Shown here in pieces: positions 1 to 6,923 of a stretch of DNA of 9,564 nucleotides (position 1 is its first letter; every line of letters begins with the position of its first letter). The stretch spans positions 1-9,564 of the forward strand of contig JALRFZ010000787.1 in the NCBI GenBank assembly GCA_023253615.1, given 5' to 3'. This stretch comes from Verrucomicrobiales bacterium (GTDB lineage: Bacteria > Verrucomicrobiota > Verrucomicrobiia > Verrucomicrobiales > DEV007). A program made the position numbers and the translations under genes. Below the pieces are notes generated by a model. That model made no database searches. It had not been told where the DNA came from and worked only from the letters and a program-made list of their open reading frames with translations.

Positions 1-2
1 GC

Positions 3-233
3 TGGGCCGCGCGACTCGTCTCGGAGCGCCGTTGGCATCCCAGCCAGCAACTCGAGTGGAAAGGAAAGAAGAACGAGGATCTCGTGATGACGCTCGAGCT
101 GAGCAGCTTCGAAGAGATCCAACGCTGGATCCTGAGTTGGGGCACGCAGGTCGAAGTGATCTCTCCGCCCGAGCTCCGCCAGACGATCCGCGAGGAGGCA
201 CTGTCGCTCGCGGAACTCTATCGGAAGAAATGA
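3..233 (+). CDS. WYL-domain transcriptional regulator, C-terminal fragment
   Basis: The reading frame is open from the left window edge and ends at TGA 231-233, leaving 76 residues with no start in view. The visible part begins near WAARLVSERRWHPSQ and contains a run of beta-strand-like residues. It ends in a segment around SWGTQVEVISPPELRQ followed by a helix ending in AELYRKK. This is the typical C-terminal extension (WCX region) of WYL-domain regulators, where a conserved 'WxLSWG..veVl.PpeLr' stretch precedes the last helix. Such proteins usually carry an N-terminal winged helix and a WYL sensor domain that binds nucleic acid or nucleotide ligands. Both lie outside the window. The gene converges on birA with only 15 nt between the stop codons, so it is probably not functionally tied to the neighbouring cluster. 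Its target is unknown. Family assignment rests on the C-terminal motif alone. Confidence 0.75.
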   Translation, partial: WAARLVSERRWHPSQQLEWKGKKNEDLVMTLELSSFEEIQRWILSWGTQVEVISPPELRQTIREEALSLAELYRKK

Positions 234-248
234 TCAGGGGGACCGCCG

Positions 249-1052
249 TCAGTCGCGTCGGATTTCCTCGGCGCTGACGATGCGCACGATCCCGCCTCCG
301 GAGGTCTCGAGGAGCAGCTCGCCGTCGCCACCGAGACCCCGGGCCAGGCCGTCGAGCCAATCCCTCCCGACGCGGACGGAGAGACGCCGCCCCGCGAGAA
401 AATCCCGCAGCCGGATCCATTCGAGGACGGGATCGAAGTCGGCCGTCTTTGCGGGAAAATGGCGGAGGAAACCCTGGATGATCTGTCCGAGGAGGAACCA
501 GCGGCTCGACTCGCAGCCGATCAATTCATAGAGGGAGGTGGCGATGGATCGCAGCTCGGGCGGCAATTCTTCGTGGCGCAGGTTCACGTTCAACCCGACC
601 CCGACGATCGCGTAAGGCACGGGAGCGAGCACGATCTCGACGAGGATGCCGGCCAGCTTTCTGCCTTCGTGAAGGAGATCATTCGGCCACTTCGCCTCCA
701 GCCGGTAGCCGGGGCCGAGGATGGATTCGACCGTCGATCCGACGATCCAGGCGGTGAGGTGCGGGAGGCGCGGCCAGAGGTGCCTGTCCCCGTCCAGTGG
801 CAAGGCCAGGGAGAAGAGCAGATTGCGTCCCGGCGTCGCCTCCCACCGATCCCCGCGCCGCCCACGGCCCCGCGTCTGGAAATCGGCGGAAATGAGATCG
901 TAGGGACAGGCATTTCCGGAGCGCGCGCGCGCGAGGAGATCGTCGTTGGTCGAGCCCGTCTCCCCGACGTGCTGAAGCCGCTCCAGCGGGAAGCGAGCGA
1001 GGTCTTCCTGCGACCACCCTCGCACGATCTCGGCATGGATTTTCTCCACCAT
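249..1052 (-). CDS. birA: Biotin--[acetyl-CoA-carboxylase] ligase (biotin protein ligase)
   Basis: This 267-residue cytoplasmic enzyme activates biotin with ATP to biotinyl-AMP and transfers it to the lysine of biotin carboxyl carrier proteins such as AccB. Visible motifs are ETGSTND (31-37), the biotinyl-AMP loop QTRGRGRRGDRW (59-70), KWPND with the catalytic-type lysine (121-125), KLAGILVE (132-139) and GVGLNVN (151-157). A small SH3-like C-terminal domain follows (about 221-267). At 267 residues it is shorter than E. coli BirA (about 320). The N-terminal winged helix is absent, so this is a monofunctional class I ligase that should not act as the biotin-operon repressor. The ATG at 1052 lies 5 nt downstream of the nadC stop, which indicates co-transcription; NadC-BirA neighbours are common in bacteria. 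No Shine-Dalgarno sequence is evident. Lipoate ligases share the fold, but the GRGRRG loop and KWPND favour biotin. Confidence 0.95.
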   Translation of the reverse strand: MVEKIHAEIVRGWSQEDLARFPLERLQHVGETGSTNDDLLARARSGNACPYDLISADFQTRGRGRRGDRWEATPGRNLLFSLALPLDGDRHLWPRLPHLTAWIVGSTVESILGPGYRLEAKWPNDLLHEGRKLAGILVEIVLAPVPYAIVGVGLNVNLRHEELPPELRSIATSLYELIGCESSRWFLLGQIIQGFLRHFPAKTADFDPVLEWIRLRDFLAGRRLSVRVGRDWLDGLARGLGGDGELLLETSGGGIVRIVSAEEIRRD

Positions 1053-1057
1053 CGTCG

Positions 1058-1915
1058 TCAGGCGGCTTCCAGGTCCAGGCCGAGATCGATCGACCGGACC
1101 GAGTGGGTCAAGGCACCGACCGAGATGAAATCGACCCCCGTCCCGGCGATGCCGGCGATGGTTTTCAGATTCACCCCGCCGCTCGCCTCGAGGAGGGTGC
1201 CGGGGGAAAGTCGATCACGCAGAGCGACGGCCTCGCGGAGCTGCTCGTTCGACATGTTGTCGAGCAGGATCACGGCGATGCCCTCGATTTTGAGAAAGGT
1301 CTCGACCTGATCGAGTCGATCTGCTTCGAACTCGATCTTGATGCTCGGATGAGCCGCGAGCACTTCGCCGATGCGCTGCGCCAGGTCAATCGCATCGGAA
1401 TTGGCGACGAGGTGATTGTCTTTCACCATGATGGCATCATAGAGACCGATGCGGTGATTCGTGCCCCCTCCGTGTAGGACGGCCGCCTTCTCCAGCTCCC
1501 GCCAGCCCGGGGTGGTCTTGCGGGTGTCGAGGAGGCGGGCACGGGTGTGGGCGATCGCGTTCGCATAGTTGCGGGTGACGGTCGCCACCCCGCTGAGCCG
1601 CTGCATGAAATTCAAGACCGTCCGCTCGGCCTGGAGGACGAGCCGGGTGGGGCCTTCGATCGTCGCGACGAGGTCGCCCGTTTCCGCGGACGATCCATCC
1701 CCGATCACGGGGACGAAAGCGAGGTCTCCCCCACCCACCGCCTCGCAGACATGCCGGGCCACTTCGCTGCCGGAAATGACGCACGACTCCCGCGCCATGA
1801 TCCGTCCCCGGGAATGGTGGCGCGCGTCGACAAAATGGCGGCTGGTCAGATCGCCGAGACCATTCAGGTCTTCTTCGAGGGCGAGCTCGACGAGAATACG
1901 GGAGAGTCGGTTCAT
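1058..1915 (-). CDS. nadC: Nicotinate-nucleotide diphosphorylase (carboxylating), quinolinate phosphoribosyltransferase
   Basis: NadC converts quinolinate and PRPP to nicotinate mononucleotide, CO2 and pyrophosphate in de novo NAD synthesis. The 285-residue product matches the usual family length. It shows the N-terminal EED...GDLTS region (14-25), the active-site segment LLDTRKTTPGWR (128-139), GGGTNHR (149-155), MVKDNH (163-168), the acidic pair in IEFEAD (194-199), LLDNM (217-221), EASGGVN (243-249) and SVGALTHS (265-272), all standard for type II phosphoribosyltransferases. The frame stays open far upstream, to 2800, but that extension is a shadow of the preceding gene. The ATG at 1915 gives the canonical N-terminus MNRLSRILVELALEEDL. 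This start overlaps the upstream gene's stop in ATGA, a translational-coupling arrangement. nadA and nadB are not in the window. Confidence 0.96.
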   Translation of the reverse strand: MNRLSRILVELALEEDLNGLGDLTSRHFVDARHHSRGRIMARESCVISGSEVARHVCEAVGGGDLAFVPVIGDGSSAETGDLVATIEGPTRLVLQAERTVLNFMQRLSGVATVTRNYANAIAHTRARLLDTRKTTPGWRELEKAAVLHGGGTNHRIGLYDAIMVKDNHLVANSDAIDLAQRIGEVLAAHPSIKIEFEADRLDQVETFLKIEGIAVILLDNMSNEQLREAVALRDRLSPGTLLEASGGVNLKTIAGIAGTGVDFISVGALTHSVRSIDLGLDLEAA

Positions 1916-2730
1916 GGCTCGGGGGTGGAGGTCGGGCCGAGGGTGAGACGGCGGAAATAGAGCCGGTCCATCGAGGGGTCGAGACGCCGGTAGAAATCGA
2001 TCAGCACATCCACCTTCTGGTCGATGCGCGGATACTGGCGGCAGAATTCCCAGATCTCGGGGTTGGTGAATAGGTGGGCGGCGGTTTCGTTCAGGTCCTG
2101 CTCGATCGAGACCTGGTTGTAAGCGGTGAGAAAGCCGGACTTCATCAGCGCGAAGTCGACCTGGAGGAGGCTGCTCCCCGATCCGCCGGTTCTCTCCTGC
2201 TCGGCGGCGAGGACGCGGGTCGCTTCGCTGCGGTCGCCGTCCTGCTCCTCGACGATACCCGGCGCCCGGTAGCGGAAGGTGGGATCGTTCGCCTCGGTCC
2301 AGCGGGTCGCCTCGAAGACGGCTTGGTTCTGCTTCAGGAGGATGGAGGAGAACTCGTGGTGAAACCGCTGCTCGAATCCCCTCGCGTCGAAACTCTCGCG
2401 GTAGACGAGGATGATGCGGCGGCTGTTTGCGAGGTAGGTGCCGCCGTAGCTGACGTCGTAGAATCGCAGGGACCCGACCACCGAGACACCCCCGAGAAAC
2501 TTCTGCCGGACCTTCTCCGGATATTTCGCGAGGGCGGATTCGAGAATGCCGAGGGCGGCGAGACGGAGCTTTGGATCGAGAGGCTCGATCGAGGCGGCGA
2601 TGGGGGCTTCCGTCCAGCTTTTGGGGAGGAAGCTCCGGTCCCCGGGAAAGCTCACGAGCGAATCCGCCGAGGCATTGCCGGCGAAGAGCGCCACAAGCGG
2701 AAGCAGTAGGGTGAGGAGGAGGAATTTCAT
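1912..2730 (-). CDS. Secreted protein with degenerate zinc-peptidase-like signature
   Basis: I chose the ATG at 2730 because it gives a clean signal peptide: MKF, a leucine-rich hydrophobic core (residues 4-17) and a likely signal peptidase cleavage site after NASA (about 19-22). A longer start at 2781 would bury this signal behind 17 residues and overlap mnmG. The 272-residue product is probably periplasmic or surface-exposed; no lipobox cysteine is seen. Residues 122-131 read RFHHEFSSIL, which resembles the HExxH zinc site but has serine where the second histidine should be. A downstream acidic segment, NQVSIEQDLNETAAHLF (205-221), followed by FYRRLDPSM (247-255), resembles the C-terminal part of putative zinc-binding metallopeptidases, where a glutamate completes the site. 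Whether it is an active enzyme cannot be told. It sits 23 nt after mnmG and overlaps nadC by 4 nt, so it is co-transcribed with housekeeping genes. Expression is well supported; function is not. Confidence 0.8.
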   Translation of the reverse strand: MKFLLLTLLLPLVALFAGNASADSLVSFPGDRSFLPKSWTEAPIAASIEPLDPKLRLAALGILESALAKYPEKVRQKFLGGVSVVGSLRFYDVSYGGTYLANSRRIILVYRESFDARGFEQRFHHEFSSILLKQNQAVFEATRWTEANDPTFRYRAPGIVEEQDGDRSEATRVLAAEQERTGGSGSSLLQVDFALMKSGFLTAYNQVSIEQDLNETAAHLFTNPEIWEFCRQYPRIDQKVDVLIDFYRRLDPSMDRLYFRRLTLGPTSTPEP

Positions 2731-2753
2731 ACGCCGTCCGAAAAGGGGGCCGC

Positions 2754-4616
2754 TCACATCCGCGAGGCCTTTTCCAGCCACACCGCGAGGAGGGAGACAT
2801 CGGCCGGAGTGATCCCGCTGATCCGGCCGGCCTGGCCGAGGGTGCGGGGACGGATGCGTTGGAGCTTCAGCTGGGCCTCGCGTTTCAGGCCGGAGATCTG
2901 GAGGTAGTCGATCTCGTCAGGGAGCTTCTTCTCGTCGGCGCGCCGGGTCTTTTCCACCATTTCGCCCTGACGGCGGATGTAGCCCTCGTATTTGATATCG
3001 ATCTCCACCTGCTCCCAGATCCCGGGGTCGTGCTCGGCCCGGAGGGGGGCGTCGAAATCGAGCCAGGTCGCCTCGGGGCGGCGGAGCCATTTTGCGAGAG
3101 AACCCTCCGCGGTGTGGGTGGTCTCCAGGCGGTGGCGGAGGACCTCGATCCGCTCCTGCTTCGCGAGGGAGGCGGCGCGGAATTCGGTGGAAATGAGTCC
3201 CGCCTTTTCCGCCGTCGCGCAGAGGCGAAGGTCGGCATTGTCGTGGCGGAGGAGAAGGCGGTGCTCGGCCCGGCTCGTGAACATCCGATAGGGCTCGTCC
3301 GTGCCCTTGGTGACGAGGTCGTCGATCATCACCCCGATGTAGGACTCCTCGCGCCCGAGGACGAAGTCGGGTTTCCCGGCGACCTTGAGGGCCGCATTGG
3401 CCCCCGCGACGAGCCCCTGGCCGGCGGCCTCTTCATAGCCGGAGGTGCCATTGATCTGGCCGGCGAAGTAGAGACCCGAGACCGTCTTGGTCTCGAGGGT
3501 GGGGTGGAGTTGGGTGGGCACGCAGTAGTCGTATTCGACCGCGTATCCCGGGCGGATGATCTCCGCGTTCTCCAACCCCCCGATCGCCCGGATGAAGCGG
3601 TATTGAACCTCGAAGGGCAGGGAGGTGGAGACACCGTTGATGTAGTACTCGAGGGTCTGGCGTCCCTCCGGCTCGAGGAAGACCTGGTGGCGTTCCTTGT
3701 CGGCGAAGCGGACGACCTTGTCCTCGATCGAGGGGCAGTAGCGCGGACCGACCCCTTCGATCTTCCCGGAATACATCGGCGACTTGTCGAGGTTCGCGAG
3801 GATCGTCTCGTGCGTCTCCGTGCTCGTGTAGGTGATCCAACAGGGCAATTGTTCCACGTGGAACATCGGGTCGGACCAGCGGTTCAGGGTAAAGATGTCG
3901 TCCTCGGAAAATGGCTCGATTTCCGAGCGGAAGGAAAATCGCGGAGCGGGCTCGTCACCGTCCTGCCGTTCGCATTTCGAATAGTCGATCGAGCGTCCAT
4001 TCAACCGGCAGGGAGTGCCCGTCTTGAAACGCCGCACCTCGAAGCCGAGTCGGCGAAGGTCATCACTCAGGGTGGAGGGGGCATCCCCCATCCGACCACC
4101 CTGCTGATTCTGCATCCCGACATGCATCAATCCCCGCATGAAGGTGCCGGTGGTGATGACGACGGCTGAGGCCTCGTACCGAATCCCGAGGACCGTTTCG
4201 GCACCCTTCACTTGATCGCCCTCCACGAGGAGCGAGGCGATGTTCCCTTGGTGAAGATCGAGGTTCGGTTCCTTCTCCAAAAGCCACTTCATCCGGAACT
4301 GGTAAGCCTTCTTGTCGCATTGGGCGCGAGGGGCCCGGACCGAGGGTCCCTTCTTCGCATTGAGGATCCGGAACTGGATCGCCGTCGCATCCGTGTTCAA
4401 TCCCATCGCCCCACCGAGCGCATCGATCTCGCGCACCATGTGACCTTTCCCGAGACCGCCGATCGCGGGATTGCAGGACATCTGTCCAAGCGTGTCGAGA
4501 TTCTGGCTGAGCATCGCGACCGAGGCACCGACGCGGGAAGCAGCGAGGGCGGCTTCGATCCCGGCGTGCCCACCGCCGACAATCAATACATCGTATTTTT
4601 TGGGGTAAACAAACAT
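2754..4616 (-). CDS. mnmG: tRNA uridine-5-carboxymethylaminomethyl(34) synthesis enzyme MnmG (GidA)
   Basis: MnmG is the FAD-dependent partner of the GTPase MnmE. The complex installs the (carboxymethyl)aminomethyl group on U34 of tRNAs reading split codon boxes, using methylene-tetrahydrofolate. The 620-residue length is normal. Visible signatures are the FAD Rossmann motif GGGHAG (14-19), [14 protein letters not shown] (46-59), [13 protein letters not shown] (90-102), TTGTF (155-159), [11 protein letters not shown] (290-300, including the conserved catalytic cysteine C294), [11 protein letters not shown] (324-334), [18 protein letters not shown] (385-402) and [14 protein letters not shown] (441-454). 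The C-terminal MnmE/tRNA-binding region ends in [18 protein letters not shown]. The start ATG at 4616 gives [16 protein letters not shown], the expected N-terminus. Residues 251-256 (MFHVEQ) are encoded by a perfect parS-like palindrome. It leads the minus-strand cluster; mnmE, rsmG, parA and parB are absent from the window. Confidence 0.98.
   Translation of the reverse strand: MFVYPKKYDVLIVGGGHAGIEAALAASRVGASVAMLSQNLDTLGQMSCNPAIGGLGKGHMVREIDALGGAMGLNTDATAIQFRILNAKKGPSVRAPRAQCDKKAYQFRMKWLLEKEPNLDLHQGNIASLLVEGDQVKGAETVLGIRYEASAVVITTGTFMRGLMHVGMQNQQGGRMGDAPSTLSDDLRRLGFEVRRFKTGTPCRLNGRSIDYSKCERQDGDEPAPRFSFRSEIEPFSEDDIFTLNRWSDPMFHVEQLPCWITYTSTETHETILANLDKSPMYSGKIEGVGPRYCPSIEDKVVRFADKERHQVFLEPEGRQTLEYYINGVSTSLPFEVQYRFIRAIGGLENAEIIRPGYAVEYDYCVPTQLHPTLETKTVSGLYFAGQINGTSGYEEAAGQGLVAGANAALKVAGKPDFVLGREESYIGVMIDDLVTKGTDEPYRMFTSRAEHRLLLRHDNADLRLCATAEKAGLISTEFRAASLAKQERIEVLRHRLETTHTAEGSLAKWLRRPEATWLDFDAPLRAEHDPGIWEQVEIDIKYEGYIRRQGEMVEKTRRADEKKLPDEIDYLQISGLKREAQLKLQRIRPRTLGQAGRISGITPADVSLLAVWLEKASRM
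3850..3865. other. parS-like ParB-binding site inside mnmG
   Basis: The sequence TGTTCCACGTGGAACA is a perfect 16-bp palindrome centred on CACGTG. It matches the well-known bacterial chromosomal parS consensus (TGTTNCACGTGAAACA type) in its core and both flanks. It lies within mnmG and encodes residues 251-256, MFHVEQ. ParB dimers load on parS as CTP-dependent sliding clamps and, with ParA and SMC, segregate the origin region. Location in the gidA (mnmG) neighbourhood is typical of origin-proximal parS. ParB itself is not in the window, so binding is inferred from the motif and from the second copy 782 bp away. Confidence 0.85.
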
Positions 4617-4631
4617 CTTAAAAAGCCAAAA

Positions 4632-4647
4632 TGTTCCACGTGGAACG
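4632..4647. other. parS-like ParB-binding site upstream of mnmG
   Basis: TGTTCCACGTGGAACG is identical to the copy at 3850 except for the last base. It has a perfect 14-bp palindromic core at 4633-4646. It lies in the divergent mnmG/pdhA gap, with its edge 15 nt from the mnmG start codon, so it falls in the mnmG leader or promoter. ParB bound here could affect mnmG transcription, but nothing in the sequence proves that. Confidence 0.82.
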
Positions 4648-4727
4648 TCCCGGAAAAGTTGGGGATGGAATGAAAAATCGACCTTTTCCCGTTTTCCTTC
4701 CCGGGGACTTTAAGCTACCGTGCGCCC

Positions 4728-4752
4728 CCTTCCAACTCCGGAGGGATTTTTT
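4728..4752 (+). terminator. Possible hairpin plus T-run in the pdhA leader
   Basis: CCTTCC (4728-4733) can pair with GGAGGG (4740-4745) with one G-T wobble around a 6-nt loop, and a run of six T residues follows at 4747-4752. This has the outline of an intrinsic terminator located 8 nt before the pdhA start codon, so if real it would act as a leader attenuator. The stem is only 6 bp, and the competing palindrome CTCCGGAG (4736-4743) overlaps it, so chance is quite possible. Confidence 0.2.
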
Positions 4753-4760
4753 CTTTCGCG

Positions 4761-5846
4761 ATGGCATCGAAAACCGCAAAAACGTCCACCGTTCCCTTCG
4801 CCGACGCACCGATCAATGCGTCGCTCACCGGGGAACAAAAGATCGACCTGCTCCGGACCATGGTCCGCATCCGCCGGTTCGAACAGACCTCACTCAAGTA
4901 TTACCACGATGGTCACATCGGTGGTTTCCTCCACCTCTACATCGGGCAGGAATCCGTCGCCGTCGGCAGCATCTCCCTCCTCGGTGAGAACGATCACGTC
5001 ATCACCGCCTATCGCGACCACGGCCACGCTCTCGCCGTCGGCATGGGCATGGACGAATGCATGGCCGAGCTCTTCGGAAAGAAGACCGGTTGCTCGAAAG
5101 GCAAGGGCGGCTCGATGCACTACTTCGCCCCCGACAAAAACTACTGGGGTGGACACGGGATCGTCGGTGGCCAGACCCCCTTGGGTGCCGGCCTCGCTTT
5201 CGCTCTCAAGTACAAAGGTCTGAAAGGCTGCTGCCTCTGCTACCTCGGTGATGGTGCGATCAACCAGGGCGCCTTCCATGAAGCGCTCAACCTCGCCGCA
5301 CTCTGGGACCTCCCCGTGATCTACATCATCGAGAACAACGGTTATTCCATGGGCACCTCCCAGGCACGTTCCTCCGCCTTCCCGAAGGAAGGTCTCGCCG
5401 CTCGCGCCGAAGGTTACAACATGGCGTGGAAAAAGATCGATGGTGTCTCCCTCTACGAGATCCGCGCCGGTGTCCAGGAAGCTGTCGCGCGCGCCCATGA
5501 GGAGTCGAAGCCGACCATGCTCGAGATCATGACCTATCGTCACAAGGGACACTCCGTCGCCGATGCGAACGCCGAGAAGTACCGCACGAAGGAAGAGATC
5601 CAGACCTACATGAACGAGCACGATCCGATCGAGTTCTGGAAAAACGTGCTCATCGGCGAAGGCGTCATCACCGAGGAAGACTACAAGGCCATCAACAAGG
5701 AAGCCGGTGCCGAAGCCGAAGCCTCCGCCGCCTTCGCCATCAAGAGCCCCTACCCCGACGAGTCCGAGATCTTCGACGACATCTATTGGGAGGTCGACAA
5801 CAACACCGAAGCCGGGCGCACCGGACGCCACTTCTTCCACGGTTGA
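4761..5846 (+). CDS. pdhA: Pyruvate dehydrogenase E1 component, alpha subunit
   Basis: This is the alpha subunit of the heterotetrameric E1 that decarboxylates pyruvate on thiamine diphosphate and reductively acetylates the lipoyl group of E2. The 361-residue product shows HLYIGQESVAVG (58-69), AYRDHGH (83-89), GKGGSMH (114-120), the diphosphate/Mg binding motif from GDGAINQGAFHEA (163-175) to ENN (191-193), and the phosphorylation-loop equivalent TYRHKGHSVADANAEKYR (258-275) with the conserved H264. A glycine and several small residues end the chain at HFFHG. The ATG at 4761 precedes the conserved region by about 20 low-complexity residues; the next ATG (4860) would remove the conserved LTGEQKIDLLRTM stretch. 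It is the first gene of the pdhA-pdhB-pdhC-lpd cluster. A branched-chain ketoacid E1 is the alternative, but pyruvate is favoured by the motifs and the complete neighbouring cluster. Confidence 0.96.
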   Translation: MASKTAKTSTVPFADAPINASLTGEQKIDLLRTMVRIRRFEQTSLKYYHDGHIGGFLHLYIGQESVAVGSISLLGENDHVITAYRDHGHALAVGMGMDECMAELFGKKTGCSKGKGGSMHYFAPDKNYWGGHGIVGGQTPLGAGLAFALKYKGLKGCCLCYLGDGAINQGAFHEALNLAALWDLPVIYIIENNGYSMGTSQARSSAFPKEGLAARAEGYNMAWKKIDGVSLYEIRAGVQEAVARAHEESKPTMLEIMTYRHKGHSVADANAEKYRTKEEIQTYMNEHDPIEFWKNVLIGEGVITEEDYKAINKEAGAEAEASAAFAIKSPYPDESEIFDDIYWEVDNNTEAGRTGRHFFHG

Positions 5847-5882
5847 TTCAGACCTTTTCCCTTTCACCTTCCCACCTTTTAC

Positions 5883-5898
5883 CGCAGCGAGAGCTGCG
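5883..5898 (+). other. GNRA-tetraloop hairpin in the pdhA-pdhB gap
   Basis: CGCAGC-GAGA-GCTGCG forms a perfect 6-bp stem capped by a GAGA tetraloop, which belongs to the very stable GNRA class. It lies 7 nt before the pdhB ATG, where a Shine-Dalgarno sequence would normally sit, and no such sequence is present. It may influence pdhB translation or protect mRNA ends. It is not followed by a T-run, so it is not an intrinsic terminator. Confidence 0.5.
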
Positions 5899-5905
5899 TC
5901 CTCCC

Positions 5906-6901
5906 ATGCCCCGAGAAATCACCTACCGCGAAGCCCTCCGTGAAGGACTCGACGAAGAACTCGCCCGCGACGAGAACGTCTGCATCATCGGCGAAGAAGT
6001 CGCCCAGTACAACGGAGCCTACAAAGTCACCGAAGGCCTCTGGAAGAAATGGGGCGACAAACGCGTGATCGACGCCCCCATCTCCGAAGCCGGATTCATC
6101 GGCATGGGCATCGGTGCCTCCATGCTCGGCATCCGCCCGGTGATGGAACTGATGTTCTATTCCTTCGCCTACGTCGCCTTCGATCAGATGATGAACAATG
6201 CCGCGACCTGTCGCTACATGTCGGGCGGTCTCACCAATTGCCCCATCGTCGTGCGTGGTCCCGCGAACGGAGGCACCAACGTCGGCGCGACCCACTCGCA
6301 CACCCCCGAGAACATCTTCGCCAACATGCCCGGATTGAAGGTCGTCACCCCGTCGAATCCCTACGACGCGAAAGGCCTCATCAAGTCCGCGATCCGCGAC
6401 AACGACCCGGTCTATTTCATGGAGAGCACCGTGCTCTACGGCATGACCGGTCTCGTCCCCTCCAACGATGAGATCGAAGGCGGTGAATTGATCGTCCCCA
6501 TCGGCAAGGCCCGCGTCTCGCGCGAGGGCAGCGATCTCACCCTCCTCGCCCACGGCCGCGCCGTCGTCACCTCCCTCGCCGCCGCCGAGATCCTCGGAGC
6601 CCAGCACGGCATCTCCGTCGAGGTCGTCGATCTCCGCAGCATCCGCCCCCTCGACGAGGAGACGATCATGGCGTCCGTCCGCAAGACCCACCGCGCCATT
6701 TACGTCGAGGAGAACAAACCCTTCTGCGGCGTCGGCGCCCAGATCTCCTCCATGATCATGGAGCAGGCCTTCGACGATCTCGATGCGCCCGTCCTGCGCA
6801 TCACCTCCGCGGACGCACCGGCCTTCTACAGCCCCCCGATCGAGAAACTCCAGCTCCCCACCGCCGACGAAATCGTCGCCCGCGCCCTCACGATTTGTTG
6901 A
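5906..6901 (+). CDS. pdhB: Pyruvate dehydrogenase E1 component, beta subunit
   Basis: This is the beta subunit partner of PdhA, completing the thiamine-diphosphate site of E1. The product has 331 residues, usual for the family. It shows GEEVAQYNGAYKVTEGL (29-45) with the catalytic-type glutamate E31, EAGFIGMGIGASMLGIRPV (61-79), DQMMNNAA (93-100), the GATHSHTPENIF stretch with its active-site histidine region (127-138), GLKVVTPSNPYDAKGL (143-158), the transketolase C-terminal motif DLRSIRPLD (242-250) and VEENKPFCGVGAQI (267-280). The frame is open upstream to 5786 inside pdhA, but homology begins at MPREITYREALREGL, so the ATG at 5906 is the start. The gap to pdhA is 59 nt and contains a stable hairpin. 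The last residue is cysteine. Confidence 0.96.
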   Translation: MPREITYREALREGLDEELARDENVCIIGEEVAQYNGAYKVTEGLWKKWGDKRVIDAPISEAGFIGMGIGASMLGIRPVMELMFYSFAYVAFDQMMNNAATCRYMSGGLTNCPIVVRGPANGGTNVGATHSHTPENIFANMPGLKVVTPSNPYDAKGLIKSAIRDNDPVYFMESTVLYGMTGLVPSNDEIEGGELIVPIGKARVSREGSDLTLLAHGRAVVTSLAAAEILGAQHGISVEVVDLRSIRPLDEETIMASVRKTHRAIYVEENKPFCGVGAQISSMIMEQAFDDLDAPVLRITSADAPAFYSPPIEKLQLPTADEIVARALTIC

Positions 6902-6923
6902 TGTGTTAGGGTCTGTTCTCCAT

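Larger units (their letters stand above)
4617..4760. promoter_or_regulatory. Divergent intergenic region between mnmG and pdhA
   Basis: These 144 bp separate two divergent gene clusters and must hold both promoters unless one lies inside a neighbouring gene. The region is locally richer in A/T runs than its surroundings. The mnmG side holds a parS-like site. For pdhA, a possible -10-like TAAGCT occurs at 4711-4716, but no convincing -35 element is present at the right spacing, so I do not call an exact promoter. GGAGGG at 4740-4745 resembles a ribosome-binding site, but at 15 nt from the pdhA ATG it is too far away for a normal one. mnmG has no Shine-Dalgarno sequence. Confidence 0.55.

Noticed and set aside
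234..248. Bidirectional terminator between the converging WYL gene and birA
   Set aside because: Only 15 nt separate the stops, and no stem or T-run is visible there.
459..1310. 283-codon + strand frame across birA and nadC
   Set aside because: It spans the junction of two well-supported minus-strand genes and has low-complexity Arg/Glu/Asp composition, so it is a shadow.
1916..2800. N-terminal extension of the nadC frame up to 2800 (apparent 580-residue fusion)
   Set aside because: The extension is out-of-frame reading of the peptidase-like gene and is Arg/Pro-rich. NadC homology begins at the ATG at 1915, with a coupled ATGA overlap.
2859..4169. 436-codon open frame on the + strand opposite mnmG
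   Set aside because: It is a mirror of mnmG codon usage in G+C-rich DNA. It is rich in Gly/Val/Asp/Leu, has no recognisable motifs, and lies against a gene with strong family evidence.
4631..4987. 118-codon + strand frame beginning MFHVER at the second parS
   Set aside because: The initial peptide comes from the palindrome. The rest crosses the intergenic region and the pdhA N-terminus in another frame, without conserved features.
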